Shown piece by piece: positions 35,276 to 44,600 of a stretch of 64,000 bases of DNA. Source of the DNA: Empedobacter stercoris (lineage in GTDB: Bacteria > Bacteroidota > Bacteroidia > Flavobacteriales > Weeksellaceae); the NCBI RefSeq assembly GCF_025244765.1, contig NZ_CP104209.1:2672501-2736500 (forward strand). The letters run 5' to 3'. A program made the translations under genes and the position numbers. Under the pieces are notes generated by a model. That model did not search any database. It was not told the origin of the DNA and worked only from the letters and a program-made list of their open reading frames with translations. The first letter of the stretch is position 1. Each line of letters starts with the position of its first letter.

Positions 35276-36262
35276 ATGCAATCAAATTTTGTTGACTACG
35301 TAAAAATAAATTGTAGAGCCGGACATGGAGGTGCGGGTTCAGCAAGTTTGCATCGCGAAAAATATATTGACAAAGGAGGACCAGATGGTGGAGATGGTGG
35401 ACGTGGAGGAAACATTACACTTGTAGGAAACTCAAATCTTTGGACATTGTTAGAATTTCGATTTAAAAAACATTTCCGTGCGCAAAATGGTGGTCGAGGA
35501 GGTAAATCTCGTTCAACTGGTGCTGATGGTGAAGATATTATTTTGGAAGTTCCGATTGGAACAATTGCCAGAGATGAAGAAGGAAATATTATTGGCGAAG
35601 TAACAGAAAATGGACAAAAATTAATTATTGCAAAAGGAGGAAAAGGAGGTTTAGGAAACTGGCATTTCCGTTCTGCAACACGTCAAACACCTCGTTATGC
35701 ACAACCAGGTATAGAAGGAGATGAACTTTATGTTACATTGGAGTTGAAAATTTTAGCTGATATTGGATTAGTAGGTTTTCCAAATGCTGGTAAATCGACT
35801 TTGTTATCGGCTGTCTCGGCTGCAAAACCTAAAATTGCAGATTACGCATTTACAACTTTAACACCTAACTTAGGGATTGTTGATTATCGTAATCACCAGT
35901 CATTTATTATGGCAGATATTCCTGGGATTATCGAAGGAGCAGCAGAAGGAAAGGGACTTGGACATCGCTTCTTACGTCATATCGAGCGTAATTCGAATCT
36001 CTTGTTTTTGATTCCTGCGGATGCAGAAGATTATAAAAAAGAATATGAAATTCTGTTGAATGAATTGAAAAAATTTAATCCAGAATTATTAGATAAAGGA
36101 CGTGTTTTAGCTATCTCTAAATCAGATATGTTAGATGATGAATTGGAAGCTGAAATTAGAGCACAATTACCAACTGATATCGAAACAATATTTATTTCGT
36201 CAGTTTCTGGAAAAGGAATTACAGAATTGAAAGATTTATTGTGGAAAAAATTACATGAATAA
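35276..36262 (+). CDS. obg: GTPase Obg/CgtA
   Basis: 328 residues. The glycine-rich Obg fold (about 1-158; [18 protein letters not shown]) is followed by the G domain with [20 protein letters not shown] and SKSD. There is no C-terminal extension beyond the G domain. It binds the 50S subunit in late ribosome assembly and the stringent response. A ybaB-like gene starts 22 nt later and is probably cotranscribed. Confidence 0.97.
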   Translation: MQSNFVDYVKINCRAGHGGAGSASLHREKYIDKGGPDGGDGGRGGNITLVGNSNLWTLLEFRFKKHFRAQNGGRGGKSRSTGADGEDIILEVPIGTIARDEEGNIIGEVTENGQKLIIAKGGKGGLGNWHFRSATRQTPRYAQPGIEGDELYVTLELKILADIGLVGFPNAGKSTLLSAVSAAKPKIADYAFTTLTPNLGIVDYRNHQSFIMADIPGIIEGAAEGKGLGHRFLRHIERNSNLLFLIPADAEDYKKEYEILLNELKKFNPELLDKGRVLAISKSDMLDDELEAEIRAQLPTDIETIFISSVSGKGITELKDLLWKKLHE

Positions 36263-36284
36263 TTAATTATTAAAGATAAAAAAA

Positions 36285-36605
36285 ATGTTTGGAAATTTTG
36301 GAGACATCATGGGAATGATGGGAAAAATCAATTCATTTAAAGATAAATTTTCTGATTTAAAGAATGAATTAGACGGAGAAATTTTTACAACTACTTCTAA
36401 CGACGGAAAAGTAAAAATTACCATGTCTAAATTGGCAACAGTAAAAGATATTGAACTTGCTGAAGGAATGGAGAAAGAAGAGATTGAGGATTTATTAGTA
36501 ATGACGTTAAACAAAGCGTTAGAGCAAGTAAAAACAGAAGCAATCGATAGAGCGAAGAAAACTGCTCAAGAAAACTTACCAAACATTCCTGGAATGCCTT
36601 TCTAA
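36285..36605 (+). CDS. YbaB/EbfC-family nucleoid-associated protein
   Basis: 106 residues with the YbaB order: N-terminal helix (FGDIMGMMGKINSFKDKFSDLK), a central beta sheet around DGKVKITMSKLATVKDIEL, and a C-terminal helix with a PNIPGMPF end. The family forms dimers that bind DNA. It follows obg closely and shares a bidirectional terminator with the convergent rhomboid gene. Confidence 0.88.
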   Translation: MFGNFGDIMGMMGKINSFKDKFSDLKNELDGEIFTTTSNDGKVKITMSKLATVKDIELAEGMEKEEIEDLLVMTLNKALEQVKTEAIDRAKKTAQENLPNIPGMPF

Positions 36606-36626
36606 AAAGAGATTGATTACAAGATA

Positions 36627-36656
36627 AAAACCCTGAAAATTAATTTTCAGGGTTTT
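36627..36656. terminator. Bidirectional terminator between ybaB-like and rhomboid genes
   Basis: Perfect stem AAAACCCTGAAAA / TTTTCAGGGTTTT with a TTAA loop. It overlaps the last codons of the minus-strand rhomboid gene. Confidence 0.75.
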
Positions 36657-37440
36657 GTTTTATGTAATAATTTGGATTTTCATCTTCTTCATTCAAAGAT
36701 TCTAAATATTCTGCTCTCAAACGTTCTTGTTCTTGGTAAACTTCCCATAAATGCTCGGCTTGTGGGTCATAATAATTTTCTTGATCCCATTTCGGAACTT
36801 CTTTTTGTGGACCAATTTTTCGAAATAAATAGGCGAAAAACGCACCTGAAATAAATCCGCTCAAATGACCTTCCCATGAGATAGAATTACTACTTGTATC
36901 TGTTTTTAGTTGAGGTAAAATTTCTTGCGGAACCATCCCCCAAATCATTCCACCATATAATAAAATAATAATTAATGATATTGCCATCAAACCACGTTCT
37001 TTTCGGATAATACCACTAAAAAAGATAAACGAAGCCAATAAATAAACAATAGAACTTGCACCAATATGACAACTTAAGTTATCATCTAAAAATGAGGGAT
37101 TTCCAATAATCCATAAGATTGTTCCTGATAAAATCCAACCAAAGAAAATAACGTAATAGGCCAATCTATCATACATTAACAAGGCGATAAAGCTTAGAAA
37201 TGCCAATGGAAAAGTATTGCTAATAATGTGTTTCCATCCCGAATGGAAAAATGGTGAAAATAAAATACCTTTCAAGCCTACAAAAGTTCGAGGAATAACA
37301 CCATAACAACCATCAAAGCTGTATCCATTTTGTTGAAATAGAAAGATAATCCACATGGGGATAAGTAATAATAACGGGATTATAATTGTTTTCTTTGGAA
37401 AGGGATACCTCATATAAATGGTTTCGGATGTTGCTTTCAA
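36640..37440 (-). CDS. Rhomboid-family intramembrane serine protease
   Basis: 266 residues with six membrane helices. The catalytic Ser lies in HIGASSIVY (GxS motif, about residue 137) and the partner His in EGHLSGFISG (about 198-207). A helical acidic tail of about 50 residues follows. It cleaves membrane proteins within the bilayer. The start at 37440 is supported by an AAGGA stretch upstream; MRYPFPKK nine residues later is an alternative. Flavobacterial rhomboids of this shape are common and substrates are unknown. Confidence 0.9.
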   Translation of the reverse strand: MKATSETIYMRYPFPKKTIIIPLLLLIPMWIIFLFQQNGYSFDGCYGVIPRTFVGLKGILFSPFFHSGWKHIISNTFPLAFLSFIALLMYDRLAYYVIFFGWILSGTILWIIGNPSFLDDNLSCHIGASSIVYLLASFIFFSGIIRKERGLMAISLIIILLYGGMIWGMVPQEILPQLKTDTSSNSISWEGHLSGFISGAFFAYLFRKIGPQKEVPKWDQENYYDPQAEHLWEVYQEQERLRAEYLESLNEEDENPNYYIKQNPEN

Positions 37441-37486
37441 TCTTTATTCCTTTCGAGAAATACTGCCAAAATTGGTTAAATTATGA

Positions 37487-38467
37487 TTAAAATCGTTTGA
37501 TTAATTCTTTTGCAAGCAATTTCCAATCCGTCCATTTTACACCTAATTGATGATTTTGTATAGCAATGTTATGTTGATAATCTAAATGCTTAATCACTTC
37601 TTTATAAGCTTTTATGAGGTTGAATGAAGGATCGTAGATGTGTGTTGCTTCCGAATTAGCTCCATTAACTTCGAGTATGACAAAATTTCCGTTTTGAAAA
37701 TCTTCTAAACTTTTTGCTTTCAAATCAATTCGCCCATAATAAAATCCATCAATTTTTTGAGCGATTTGATCAATGGTTTCTTCTAATTTTATCGTTTTTA
37801 AATATGATCCATCCAAAAATGTAGTTCCACGACTATGATTACCAATAGGCTCTACTAATAATTGTTCACCTTTTGCAAGAATAGAATTTAACTCGTTTTG
37901 ATAGCGTTTAGTTAAATAATCTTTTCGGTAAAATGCTCTTAAATTTTGATCGATTAATTCTTTTAACGTCGACTTTCCATCGCCTGTAAATGTTAAAAAA
38001 TCTTTTGCTGTAATCGAAAGTATTTTACCATTTTTTTCTTTTGGTAATCGAACGTAAAATACACCAAATTCAAAATTTGATTGAATATATTCTTGTAAAA
38101 TTAAATCACGATTATTTTGTTTTAAATAATGATTCCAGTCAAAAATATTTCGAATTAATTCTACTCCAATTCCACGTTCACCAAGATTTGGTTTGGCAAT
38201 AAAAGGAAAATTAAACGGAAGTTTTTGTGTTGTAAATTCCTCAAAAAAAACAGTTTTTGGTTTGTAATCTTCTTCAATTTGATTCAATAAATCTATTTTC
38301 GAATAATCGATAAATCCGCCCCATTTCATTTTTGGATTTACGGAACAAAAGTAAGCTGGTGCACCTGCCTGAAAAATTTTATAAATATACCAAGGTGTTA
38401 ATGGTCCATAGAATAGCCAGAATGGCCAAAATTCGTATTGTGTCCATTTCGCAATATTTGGTTTCAT
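37487..38467 (-). CDS. ATP-grasp domain protein, ligase-like
   Basis: 326 residues. The ATP-grasp elements are FIAKPNLGERGIGVELI (ATP-binding lysine and glycine loop, about 85-105), LILQEYIQS, and the metal-binding end FVILEVNGANSE (about 268-280). It resembles D-Ala-D-Ala-ligase-type proteins without matching Ddl. It probably joins an acid to an amine using ATP; the substrate is unknown. Its ATG overlaps the DinB stop by 4 bp, so the two are translationally coupled. Confidence 0.82.
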   Translation of the reverse strand: MKPNIAKWTQYEFWPFWLFYGPLTPWYIYKIFQAGAPAYFCSVNPKMKWGGFIDYSKIDLLNQIEEDYKPKTVFFEEFTTQKLPFNFPFIAKPNLGERGIGVELIRNIFDWNHYLKQNNRDLILQEYIQSNFEFGVFYVRLPKEKNGKILSITAKDFLTFTGDGKSTLKELIDQNLRAFYRKDYLTKRYQNELNSILAKGEQLLVEPIGNHSRGTTFLDGSYLKTIKLEETIDQIAQKIDGFYYGRIDLKAKSLEDFQNGNFVILEVNGANSEATHIYDPSFNLIKAYKEVIKHLDYQHNIAIQNHQLGVKWTDWKLLAKELIKRF

Positions 38468-38961
38468 TTTTCTTGATTTTGAAAAGCAATTGTTGAAGAA
38501 GCAATTCCAAAATTTTGTGGAATTTTAAATGTGGGAAAATGAGTTTCAATGGCGATTTTAATCAATGCAAAATGATGAATACTATGATCAAAACAATACA
38601 TTATTTCACGATAATTTGTGGTATTAATCATAAAATGTTCACCATAATAATTCTGTTTGAGTTGAATAGTTATGTCTAAATCTAAAGCTTCAATTTTAGT
38701 TTTTAAATGATTTAAAGTCGTCAAACTTTCAACAACAGAATTTTCTAACGAATGATTACGTTGTCGATCATCATAAGAAATACAACGATTTTCCTGAGCT
38801 TGTAGCAAACAAGAGTAAAACTCAATAATATGACGAAAATGTTGACCAACAGAAGCGTTTGAAATAATTTTTAATTCTTGTTGAAAAGACGAATCGTCAA
38901 ATTGCAAAAGAATTGATTTCATTTCATCAAAAGAATGCGATATAGTTTTCTGAATACTCAT
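38464..38961 (-). CDS. DinB-family four-helix protein
   Basis: 165 residues from MSIQKTIS. I prefer this start because the alternative ATG at 38973 lies inside a TATCTTTG promoter element. The bundle carries possible metal-ligand histidines in GQHFRHIIEFY (about 40-50) and HSIHHFAL (about 130-137), as in DinB/YfiT proteins. DinB members include thiol-transferases and uncharacterised enzymes. It is coupled by a 4-bp overlap to the ATP-grasp gene, so the pair may share a pathway. Confidence 0.82.
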   Translation of the reverse strand: MSIQKTISHSFDEMKSILLQFDDSSFQQELKIISNASVGQHFRHIIEFYSCLLQAQENRCISYDDRQRNHSLENSVVESLTTLNHLKTKIEALDLDITIQLKQNYYGEHFMINTTNYREIMYCFDHSIHHFALIKIAIETHFPTFKIPQNFGIASSTIAFQNQEK

Positions 38962-38970
38962 AATTCTTTG

Positions 38971-38992
38971 CAAAGATAAAATTTTACATTTG
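38971..38992. promoter_or_regulatory. Back-to-back divergent promoters for dinB-like and NRDE genes
   Basis: Minus-strand TATCTTTG (38971-38978) and plus-strand TACATTTG (38985-38992) are separated by 6 bp. Each transcript would start inside the other promoter's upstream region. Confidence 0.6.
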
Positions 38993-39011
38993 AACTAAAT
39001 TGAAAAATGAG

Positions 39012-39662
39012 ATGTGTATAGTCAGTTTTTATAGAAATGATGATGAATTTGTGTTGACCCACAACCGAGACGAAGAAATTAGTCGATCTTCTTCAAATGA
39101 AATTGTAGAACAAATACGTTTCGGAAAAACCTATTTTTCGCCTGTTGATGAACGAGCAAAAGGTACTTGGATGTTCTATTCGGAGCAATATGTTGCTTGT
39201 ATTTTGAATGGTGGAATCGAAAAACCATTACATCTTAAAGAGCAATACAGAGAAAGTAGAGGAATTATTTTATTAGATTTGTTGAAGTATAATACTGTAA
39301 AAGAGTTTGTTAATTCGGAAAATTTGTCAGAAATTGCACCTTTTACCATTTTTGTTTTTGAAAGAACAACTAAAAATGCTTACCTTTTGTTTTGGAATGA
39401 AAATGAATTGAGTGTAAAAGACGTTTCACAAGAAAAAATTGTAACATGGTGTTCGTCTACTTTATACAGTCCTGAAAGAAGAAATGAAATTGATCAAATT
39501 ATACAATCAAATTCTACACTTTCTTCAGAAGAAATAATTGATTTACATGATCAATTAAAGATGAATAAAGGCGATTTATACGATTTCTTAGCGACTACAT
39601 CTATTTCTCAAATTTTTATGAATTCATTAAGAATTGATATGAAATATTGTCAGCTATTTTGA
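39012..39662 (+). CDS. NRDE-family (TANGO2-like) protein
   Basis: The start chosen is the ATG at 39012, giving 216 residues beginning MCIVSFYR, because the family has Cys as residue 2, probably an Ntn-type N-terminal nucleophile. The ATG at 39000 adds four residues. The name-giving NRDE motif is in LTHNRDEEIS (about 16-25). Function is not settled; TANGO2 relatives have been linked to lipid or heme handling. It is divergent from the DinB gene. Confidence 0.88.
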   Translation: MCIVSFYRNDDEFVLTHNRDEEISRSSSNEIVEQIRFGKTYFSPVDERAKGTWMFYSEQYVACILNGGIEKPLHLKEQYRESRGIILLDLLKYNTVKEFVNSENLSEIAPFTIFVFERTTKNAYLLFWNENELSVKDVSQEKIVTWCSSTLYSPERRNEIDQIIQSNSTLSSEEIIDLHDQLKMNKGDLYDFLATTSISQIFMNSLRIDMKYCQLF

Positions 39663-39718
39663 AATTAATAGACAATAATTCCCTATTTTAGGGATTCATC
39701 AAATCATTTCGGACATAG

Positions 39719-39731
39719 GCATAATTTATGC
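39719..39731. promoter_or_regulatory. 13-bp palindrome upstream of the clpC promoter
   Basis: GCATAATTTATGC, two 6-bp arms around a central T, centred 30 bp upstream of the clpC -7 element. It is a candidate operator; no regulator is identified. Confidence 0.4.
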
Positions 39732-39750
39732 TATAGTCTACCAGAATAAT

Positions 39751-39758
39751 TATATTTG
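39751..39758 (+). promoter_or_regulatory. -7 promoter element of clpC
   Basis: TATATTTG, 23 nt before the clpC ATG. Confidence 0.7.
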
Positions 39759-39781
39759 TTAAAGACAGCTTAAATAATAAA

Positions 39782-42307
39782 ATGAACGATAATTTCTCAC
39801 AACAAGTAAAAGACGTTATTTCTTACAGTAAGGAAGAAGCGTTGAGATTAGGCCACGACCAAATAGGAACGGAACACCTTCTGTTGGGGATTATTCGCGA
39901 CGGTGAAGGGAAAGCCATTTCTGTCTTAGAAGCATTAAATGTTGATTTAGACGAAATGCGTCAAAAAATAGAAAACCTAAACCCAGCTAAAGAAACTCCG
40001 GTTAATAATATAAAAAATTTGAGTTTGACAAAACAAGCCGAAAGAGCGTTGAAAACCACATTCTTAGAAGCAAAATTGTTTAAAAGTCCGACTGTAAATA
40101 CAATTCACTTATTATTGTGTATCCTTCGTAATGAAAACGATCCGATTACCAAGTTAATGAATAGGTTAGATATTGATTACAATACAGTAAAGGAAGAATT
40201 CAAATTTCAATTTCAAGATGAGGAAATTCAATCTCCTCGTGCAGAAAATCCATCTTTTGATGGAGGGGATTCTGATAGCGATTTTGAACGTGCGTCTACA
40301 AGTAAATCAACTTCGAAAAGTAAAACACCTGTTTTAGATAATTTCGGACGAGATTTAACAGCGATAGCACAAGAAGGAAAATTGGATCCTGTTGTTGGGC
40401 GTGAAAAAGAAATAGAACGTGTTTCTCAAATTCTTTCTCGTCGCAAAAAGAATAATCCATTGTTAATTGGAGAACCAGGTGTTGGTAAATCTGCAATTGC
40501 AGAAGGTTTAGCCTTACGAATTGTACAACGTAAAGTTTCGCGCGTTTTGTTCAACAAACGTGTAGTTACATTAGATTTAGCTTCGTTAGTTGCTGGAACT
40601 AAATACCGTGGGCAATTTGAAGAAAGGATGAAAGCCATCATGAATGAATTAGAGAAAAATGATGACATTATTCTTTTCATTGATGAATTACATACGATAG
40701 TTGGAGCAGGAGGAGCAACAGGTTCTTTGGATGCTTCTAACATGTTTAAACCAGCATTAGCTCGTGGAGAATTACAATGTATTGGTGCAACAACGTTGGA
40801 TGAATATCGTCAGTACATCGAAAAAGATGGCGCATTAGTTCGTCGTTTTCAAAATGTGATGGTAGAGCCAACAACGCCTGAAGAAACATTACAGATTTTG
40901 CAGAACATCAAAGATAAGTACGAAGCGCATCATAATGTAAATTATACAGATGAAGCGTTGCAAGCGTGTGTTAATTTGACAACACGTTATATCACAGATC
41001 GTTTCTTGCCAGATAAAGCGATTGATGCTTTAGATGAAGCTGGTTCTCGCGTTCACATCAAGAATATAAAAGTACCACAAGAAATTTTAGATCTTGAAGC
41101 AAAATTAGAAGAGGTTCGTGAGGAAAAAACGAAAGTTGTGAAATCTCAGAAATACGAAGAAGCAGCTCGTTTACGTGACTCAGAAAAGCAATTAGAAAGC
41201 GATTTGAAACGTGAACAAGCAAAATGGATGCAAGAATCAAAAGAGAATCGCGAAACGGTTACAGAGGAAAATGTAGCGGAAGTAGTTTCGTTGATGTCAG
41301 GAATACCTGTTCATCGTGTTGCTGAAAAAGAATTGAAAAAATTAGTTCAAATGAATGAGTTAATGAAAGGAAAAGTAATTGGACAAGATGAAGCGGTAAC
41401 GAAAGTTGTGAAAGCAATTCAACGTAATCGTGCAGGATTAAAAGATCCGAACAAACCAATAGGTTCATTCATTTTCTTAGGAACAACAGGTGTTGGTAAA
41501 ACACAATTAGCGAAAGTTTTGGCGAAGGAAATCTTTGATTCTAATGATGCTTTAATTCGTATCGATATGTCAGAATACATGGAGAAATTTGCGGTTTCTC
41601 GCTTAGTAGGAGCACCTCCGGGCTATGTTGGCTATGAAGAAGGTGGTCAGTTGACAGAAGCAGTGCGTCGTAAACCATATGCAGTAATTTTGCTTGATGA
41701 GATCGAAAAAGCGCATCCTGATGTATTCAATATCTTATTACAAATTTTGGATGATGGTCATGTAACAGATAGTTTAGGTCGTAAAGTTGATTTCCGTAAT
41801 ACGATTATCATTTTAACATCTAACATTGGTACAAGACAATTAAAAGATTTTGGTGATGGCGTTGGATTTGGAACTTCATCGAAGAAAGATTCTGCAGATG
41901 AACGTGCAAAATCAACAATTGAAACAGCATTAAAACGTGCTTTTGCTCCAGAATTCTTAAATCGTATTGATGATATTATTTTCTTTAATTCATTAACAAA
42001 AGAAAATATCATGAAGATTATTGATATTGAGTTAGCAAGTTTAATTGAGCGTCTGACAGCATTAGATTATCATATCGAATTAACTGAAGAAGCGAAAAAT
42101 TTTATTGCTGACAAAGGTTTTGATAAAGATTACGGTGCTCGTCCATTGAAACGTGCTATTCAGAAATATATTGAAGATCCGATGGCAGAGGAGATTATCA
42201 ATGCGGTAATAAGTGAAGGTGATCAATTAATCCTTGACTTGAATGAAGCAAAAGATGGTGTTAAAATTTCTGTAAAAGGAAAAACGAAAGAAGAAAAATC
42301 AGAATAA
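39782..42307 (+). CDS. clpC: ATP-dependent Clp protease ATP-binding subunit ClpC
   Basis: 841 residues. Two N-terminal Clp repeats (about 1-145) precede AAA domain 1 with Walker A GEPGVGKSA and Walker B ILFIDELH. A UVR-like middle region follows (QKYEEAARLRDSEKQLE), then AAA domain 2 with GTTGVGKTQL and a C-terminal small domain. The UVR motif and overall order mark ClpC rather than ClpB. It unfolds substrates for ClpP. A 13-bp palindrome sits upstream of its promoter. Confidence 0.97.
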   Translation: MNDNFSQQVKDVISYSKEEALRLGHDQIGTEHLLLGIIRDGEGKAISVLEALNVDLDEMRQKIENLNPAKETPVNNIKNLSLTKQAERALKTTFLEAKLFKSPTVNTIHLLLCILRNENDPITKLMNRLDIDYNTVKEEFKFQFQDEEIQSPRAENPSFDGGDSDSDFERASTSKSTSKSKTPVLDNFGRDLTAIAQEGKLDPVVGREKEIERVSQILSRRKKNNPLLIGEPGVGKSAIAEGLALRIVQRKVSRVLFNKRVVTLDLASLVAGTKYRGQFEERMKAIMNELEKNDDIILFIDELHTIVGAGGATGSLDASNMFKPALARGELQCIGATTLDEYRQYIEKDGALVRRFQNVMVEPTTPEETLQILQNIKDKYEAHHNVNYTDEALQACVNLTTRYITDRFLPDKAIDALDEAGSRVHIKNIKVPQEILDLEAKLEEVREEKTKVVKSQKYEEAARLRDSEKQLESDLKREQAKWMQESKENRETVTEENVAEVVSLMSGIPVHRVAEKELKKLVQMNELMKGKVIGQDEAVTKVVKAIQRNRAGLKDPNKPIGSFIFLGTTGVGKTQLAKVLAKEIFDSNDALIRIDMSEYMEKFAVSRLVGAPPGYVGYEEGGQLTEAVRRKPYAVILLDEIEKAHPDVFNILLQILDDGHVTDSLGRKVDFRNTIIILTSNIGTRQLKDFGDGVGFGTSSKKDSADERAKSTIETALKRAFAPEFLNRIDDIIFFNSLTKENIMKIIDIELASLIERLTALDYHIELTEEAKNFIADKGFDKDYGARPLKRAIQKYIEDPMAEEIINAVISEGDQLILDLNEAKDGVKISVKGKTKEEKSE

Positions 42308-42327
42308 TTTCTAAGTTTCTATAAAAG

Positions 42328-42360
42328 AAAGGCTTAAACATTTTTGTTTAAGCCTTTTTT
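42328..42360 (+). terminator. clpC terminator
   Basis: 12-bp perfect stem (42328-42339 with 42346-42357) followed by T. It lies immediately upstream of the RNase P RNA promoter. Confidence 0.85.
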
Positions 42361-42379
42361 ATTTCGGTAACTTTTGCCG

Positions 42380-42387
42380 TACATTTG
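42380..42387 (+). promoter_or_regulatory. -7 promoter element of rnpB
   Basis: TACATTTG ending about 5 nt before the mature RNase P RNA 5' helix. Confidence 0.7.
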
Positions 42388-42391
42388 TGCT

Positions 42392-42695
42392 CAGCAAGCC
42401 ACTTTGTCGCTTCATGTACGTGAAGAGGAAAGTCCGGGCTCCAAAGAGTAAGCATAGCGGGTAACGCCCGTCCGTCGAGAGGCGAGGACAAGTGCAACAG
42501 AAAGTATGTACAGTTCGGCTGTAGTGAAACCAGGTAAACTCTATGCGGAGCAATGCCATGTATACCAGCAGTTAAGAGCTACTCGTTCGTTGCTGGGGGG
42601 TAGGCAGATTGATGTTTCAGGCAACTGAAACACTAGATAAATGACAAAGCATTTTAAATCATTAAGATGACAGAACCCGGCTTATCGGCTTGCTT
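42392..42695 (+). ncRNA. rnpB: RNase P RNA, bacterial class A
   Basis: The universal core sequences are present: GAGGAAAGTCCGGGCTCC near the 5' end and ACAGAACCCGGCTTATCGG near the 3' end. The terminal helix P1 forms between AGCAAGCC (42393-42400) and GGCTTGCT (42687-42694), giving a length of about 304 nt. It is the catalytic RNA that matures tRNA 5' ends. A T run follows and acts as terminator, touching the 3' end of the convergent regulator gene. Confidence 0.97.
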
Positions 42696-42697
42696 TT

Positions 42698-43471
42698 TTA
42701 CTTTTTAAAGTAAAGACTAAACAATTCAGATGTATTTGAACAATGGTTTTTCTTCAAAATATTTCTTCGATGCGTATCTATTGTATGTTTACTCAAACCA
42801 ATAGCATCAGCAATATCTTGGCTTGTATAACCTCTGAACAAATATTCTACAATTTCTTTTTCTTTTTTCGTTAACAATAATGAAGAATCTGTTTTCGGAT
42901 GAAGCAAGTTACTTAAACCATTTTCGATGTTATAAATTTGCATAGTTGGAATTCCACCAACTTTTATTTGTGTAATATCATTTGCTAAGCAAAAAACACG
43001 ATTAGGTAATAGATTTTCGCTCAATTCATAAAAAAAATGTTGAAGATGTATTTGATGAATAATTCCTTTTTTATCTATCACACGAAAGTTATACATAAAT
43101 TTATAATTGACTCTTTCCTCTGGCGTAATTTCTGTGTTAAAATTTGCAATTTTTTGTTGGATATCAATGACATTTTCTAAATCATCAGGATGAACAATTT
43201 TTACACAAAGTTCTGCGGTATATTCAGTCGGATGATAACCTAAAATAGATTCAGCTTGTGGAGAAACATACTCGAAAACAGCCGAATTAGGATTGATTAC
43301 ATACATAAAATATTCACCAATAGATAAACTTGCGAATGCTTGTAATGATTCTTCAATCGATTTAAAACAATCCTCCTTTTCTTCTTTATTTCTACAATCA
43401 GTATTTTCACTCCAAAGTTGTTTGACGATTGTAGTATATTCTATTAAAGATTTTTGATCAGATTTATTCAT
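42698..43471 (-). CDS. PAS domain-containing LuxR-type transcriptional regulator
   Basis: 257 residues. A PAS fold spans about 55-170 (FEYVSPQAESILGYHPTEY, then VHPDDL). The C-terminal LuxR helix-turn-helix is LTKKEKEIVEYLFRGYTSQD followed by IADAIGLSKHTIDTHRRNIL. It is a cytoplasmic sensor-regulator; ligand and targets are unknown. Its stop codon lies in the T run after rnpB, so the two genes converge without a spacer. No consensus promoter was found upstream. Confidence 0.92.
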   Translation of the reverse strand: MNKSDQKSLIEYTTIVKQLWSENTDCRNKEEKEDCFKSIEESLQAFASLSIGEYFMYVINPNSAVFEYVSPQAESILGYHPTEYTAELCVKIVHPDDLENVIDIQQKIANFNTEITPEERVNYKFMYNFRVIDKKGIIHQIHLQHFFYELSENLLPNRVFCLANDITQIKVGGIPTMQIYNIENGLSNLLHPKTDSSLLLTKKEKEIVEYLFRGYTSQDIADAIGLSKHTIDTHRRNILKKNHCSNTSELFSLYFKK

Positions 43472-43608
43472 AAAATTAGATTTATTGCTTCTTCAAAATA
43501 CCGATTGATGAGTATTTTTTGAATAAGCAAGATAACTTATTTTTGCAAAATAAATATATAGTAGAAGCAGTTTTGCTTTTATAACCAACCTAAATAATCT
43601 AAAACAAT

Positions 43609-43640
43609 AAAAAAGGAGCTTTTAATAAGCTCCTTTTTTA
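43609..43640 (-). terminator. Terminator of the transketolase operon
   Basis: Stem GGAGCTT/AAGCTCC extended by A and T tracts. It lies downstream of the minus-strand transketolase C-terminal subunit. Confidence 0.8.
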
Positions 43641-43655
43641 TTTTATTGAAAGGTA

Positions 43656-44600
43656 TTAAAGTAAAGATTTTACTTTTTCGATTACTGCAGTAGAATCAAT
43701 ACCATATTTTTTCATCAAATCTGAAGGTGTTCCAGATTCACCGAATGTATCATTAACTGCAACAAAAGCTTGTTTTGTTGGTAATTTTTGAGCTAAAACT
43801 CGTGCAACAGACTCTCCTAAACCTCCTAAGATATTGTGCTCTTCAGCTGTAACAATTTTACCTGTTTTTTTGACAGAGTTTAAGATTATATCTTCATCCA
43901 AAGGTTTAATAGTATGAATATTGATTACTTCACAAGAGATTCCCTCTTTTTCTAATTCAGCAGCTGCAACCAAAGATTCCCAAACCAAATGTCCAGTAGC
44001 AACGATTGTTACATCAGAACCTTCGTTCATTAAAATTCCTTTACCAATTTCAAATTTTTGATCAGCTGGTGTGAAAACTGGAACCGCAGGACGTCCGAAA
44101 CGCAAGTATACAGGACCTTCATATTCAGCAACAGCAAGTGTAGCCGCTTTTGTTTGATTGTAATCACAAGGATTAATCACAACCATTCCTGGTAACATTT
44201 TCATCAAACCAATATCTTCTAAAGTTTGGTGAGTTGCACCATCTTCCCCTAATGTTAAACCAGCATGTGATGCTGCAATTTTTACATTTTTGTTTGAGTA
44301 AGCGATAGATTGACGAATTTGGTCGTATACACGTGCTGTAGAAAACTCAGCAAATGTTCCAGTGAAAGGAATTTTACCACCAATTGTTAATCCTGCTGCA
44401 ATTCCCATCATGTTTGCTTCTGCAATACCAATTTGGAAAAAACGCTCTGGATTTTCTTTGATAAATTGATCCATTTTTAATGAACCAATCAAGTCGGCAC
44501 ATAATGCAACAACGTTTGGGTTAGTTCTCCCTAACTCTGTTAATCCATCTCCAAATCCACTACGTGTATCTTTTTTTTCTGTGTATGTTAAGTCTATCAT
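43656..44600 (-). CDS. Transketolase C-terminal subunit (Pyr and C domains)
   Basis: 314 residues holding the pyrimidine-binding domain (DLIGSLKMDQF, QIGIAEANMMGIAAGL with the catalytic Glu) and the transketolase C domain (VTIVATGHLVWESLVAA, GESGTPSDLM). It pairs with the N-terminal subunit encoded at 46826-47671 to form one active transketolase, as in other split enzymes. Between the halves lie two secreted-protein genes. Its ATG overlaps the stop of the nearer one by 4 bp. Confidence 0.94.
   Translation of the reverse strand: MIDLTYTEKKDTRSGFGDGLTELGRTNPNVVALCADLIGSLKMDQFIKENPERFFQIGIAEANMMGIAAGLTIGGKIPFTGTFAEFSTARVYDQIRQSIAYSNKNVKIAASHAGLTLGEDGATHQTLEDIGLMKMLPGMVVINPCDYNQTKAATLAVAEYEGPVYLRFGRPAVPVFTPADQKFEIGKGILMNEGSDVTIVATGHLVWESLVAAAELEKEGISCEVINIHTIKPLDEDIILNSVKKTGKIVTAEEHNILGGLGESVARVLAQKLPTKQAFVAVNDTFGESGTPSDLMKKYGIDSTAVIEKVKSLL

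Noticed and set aside
42359-42559. Minus-strand ORF of 66 codons
   Set aside because: It lies fully inside RNase P RNA, whose conserved core is unmistakable.
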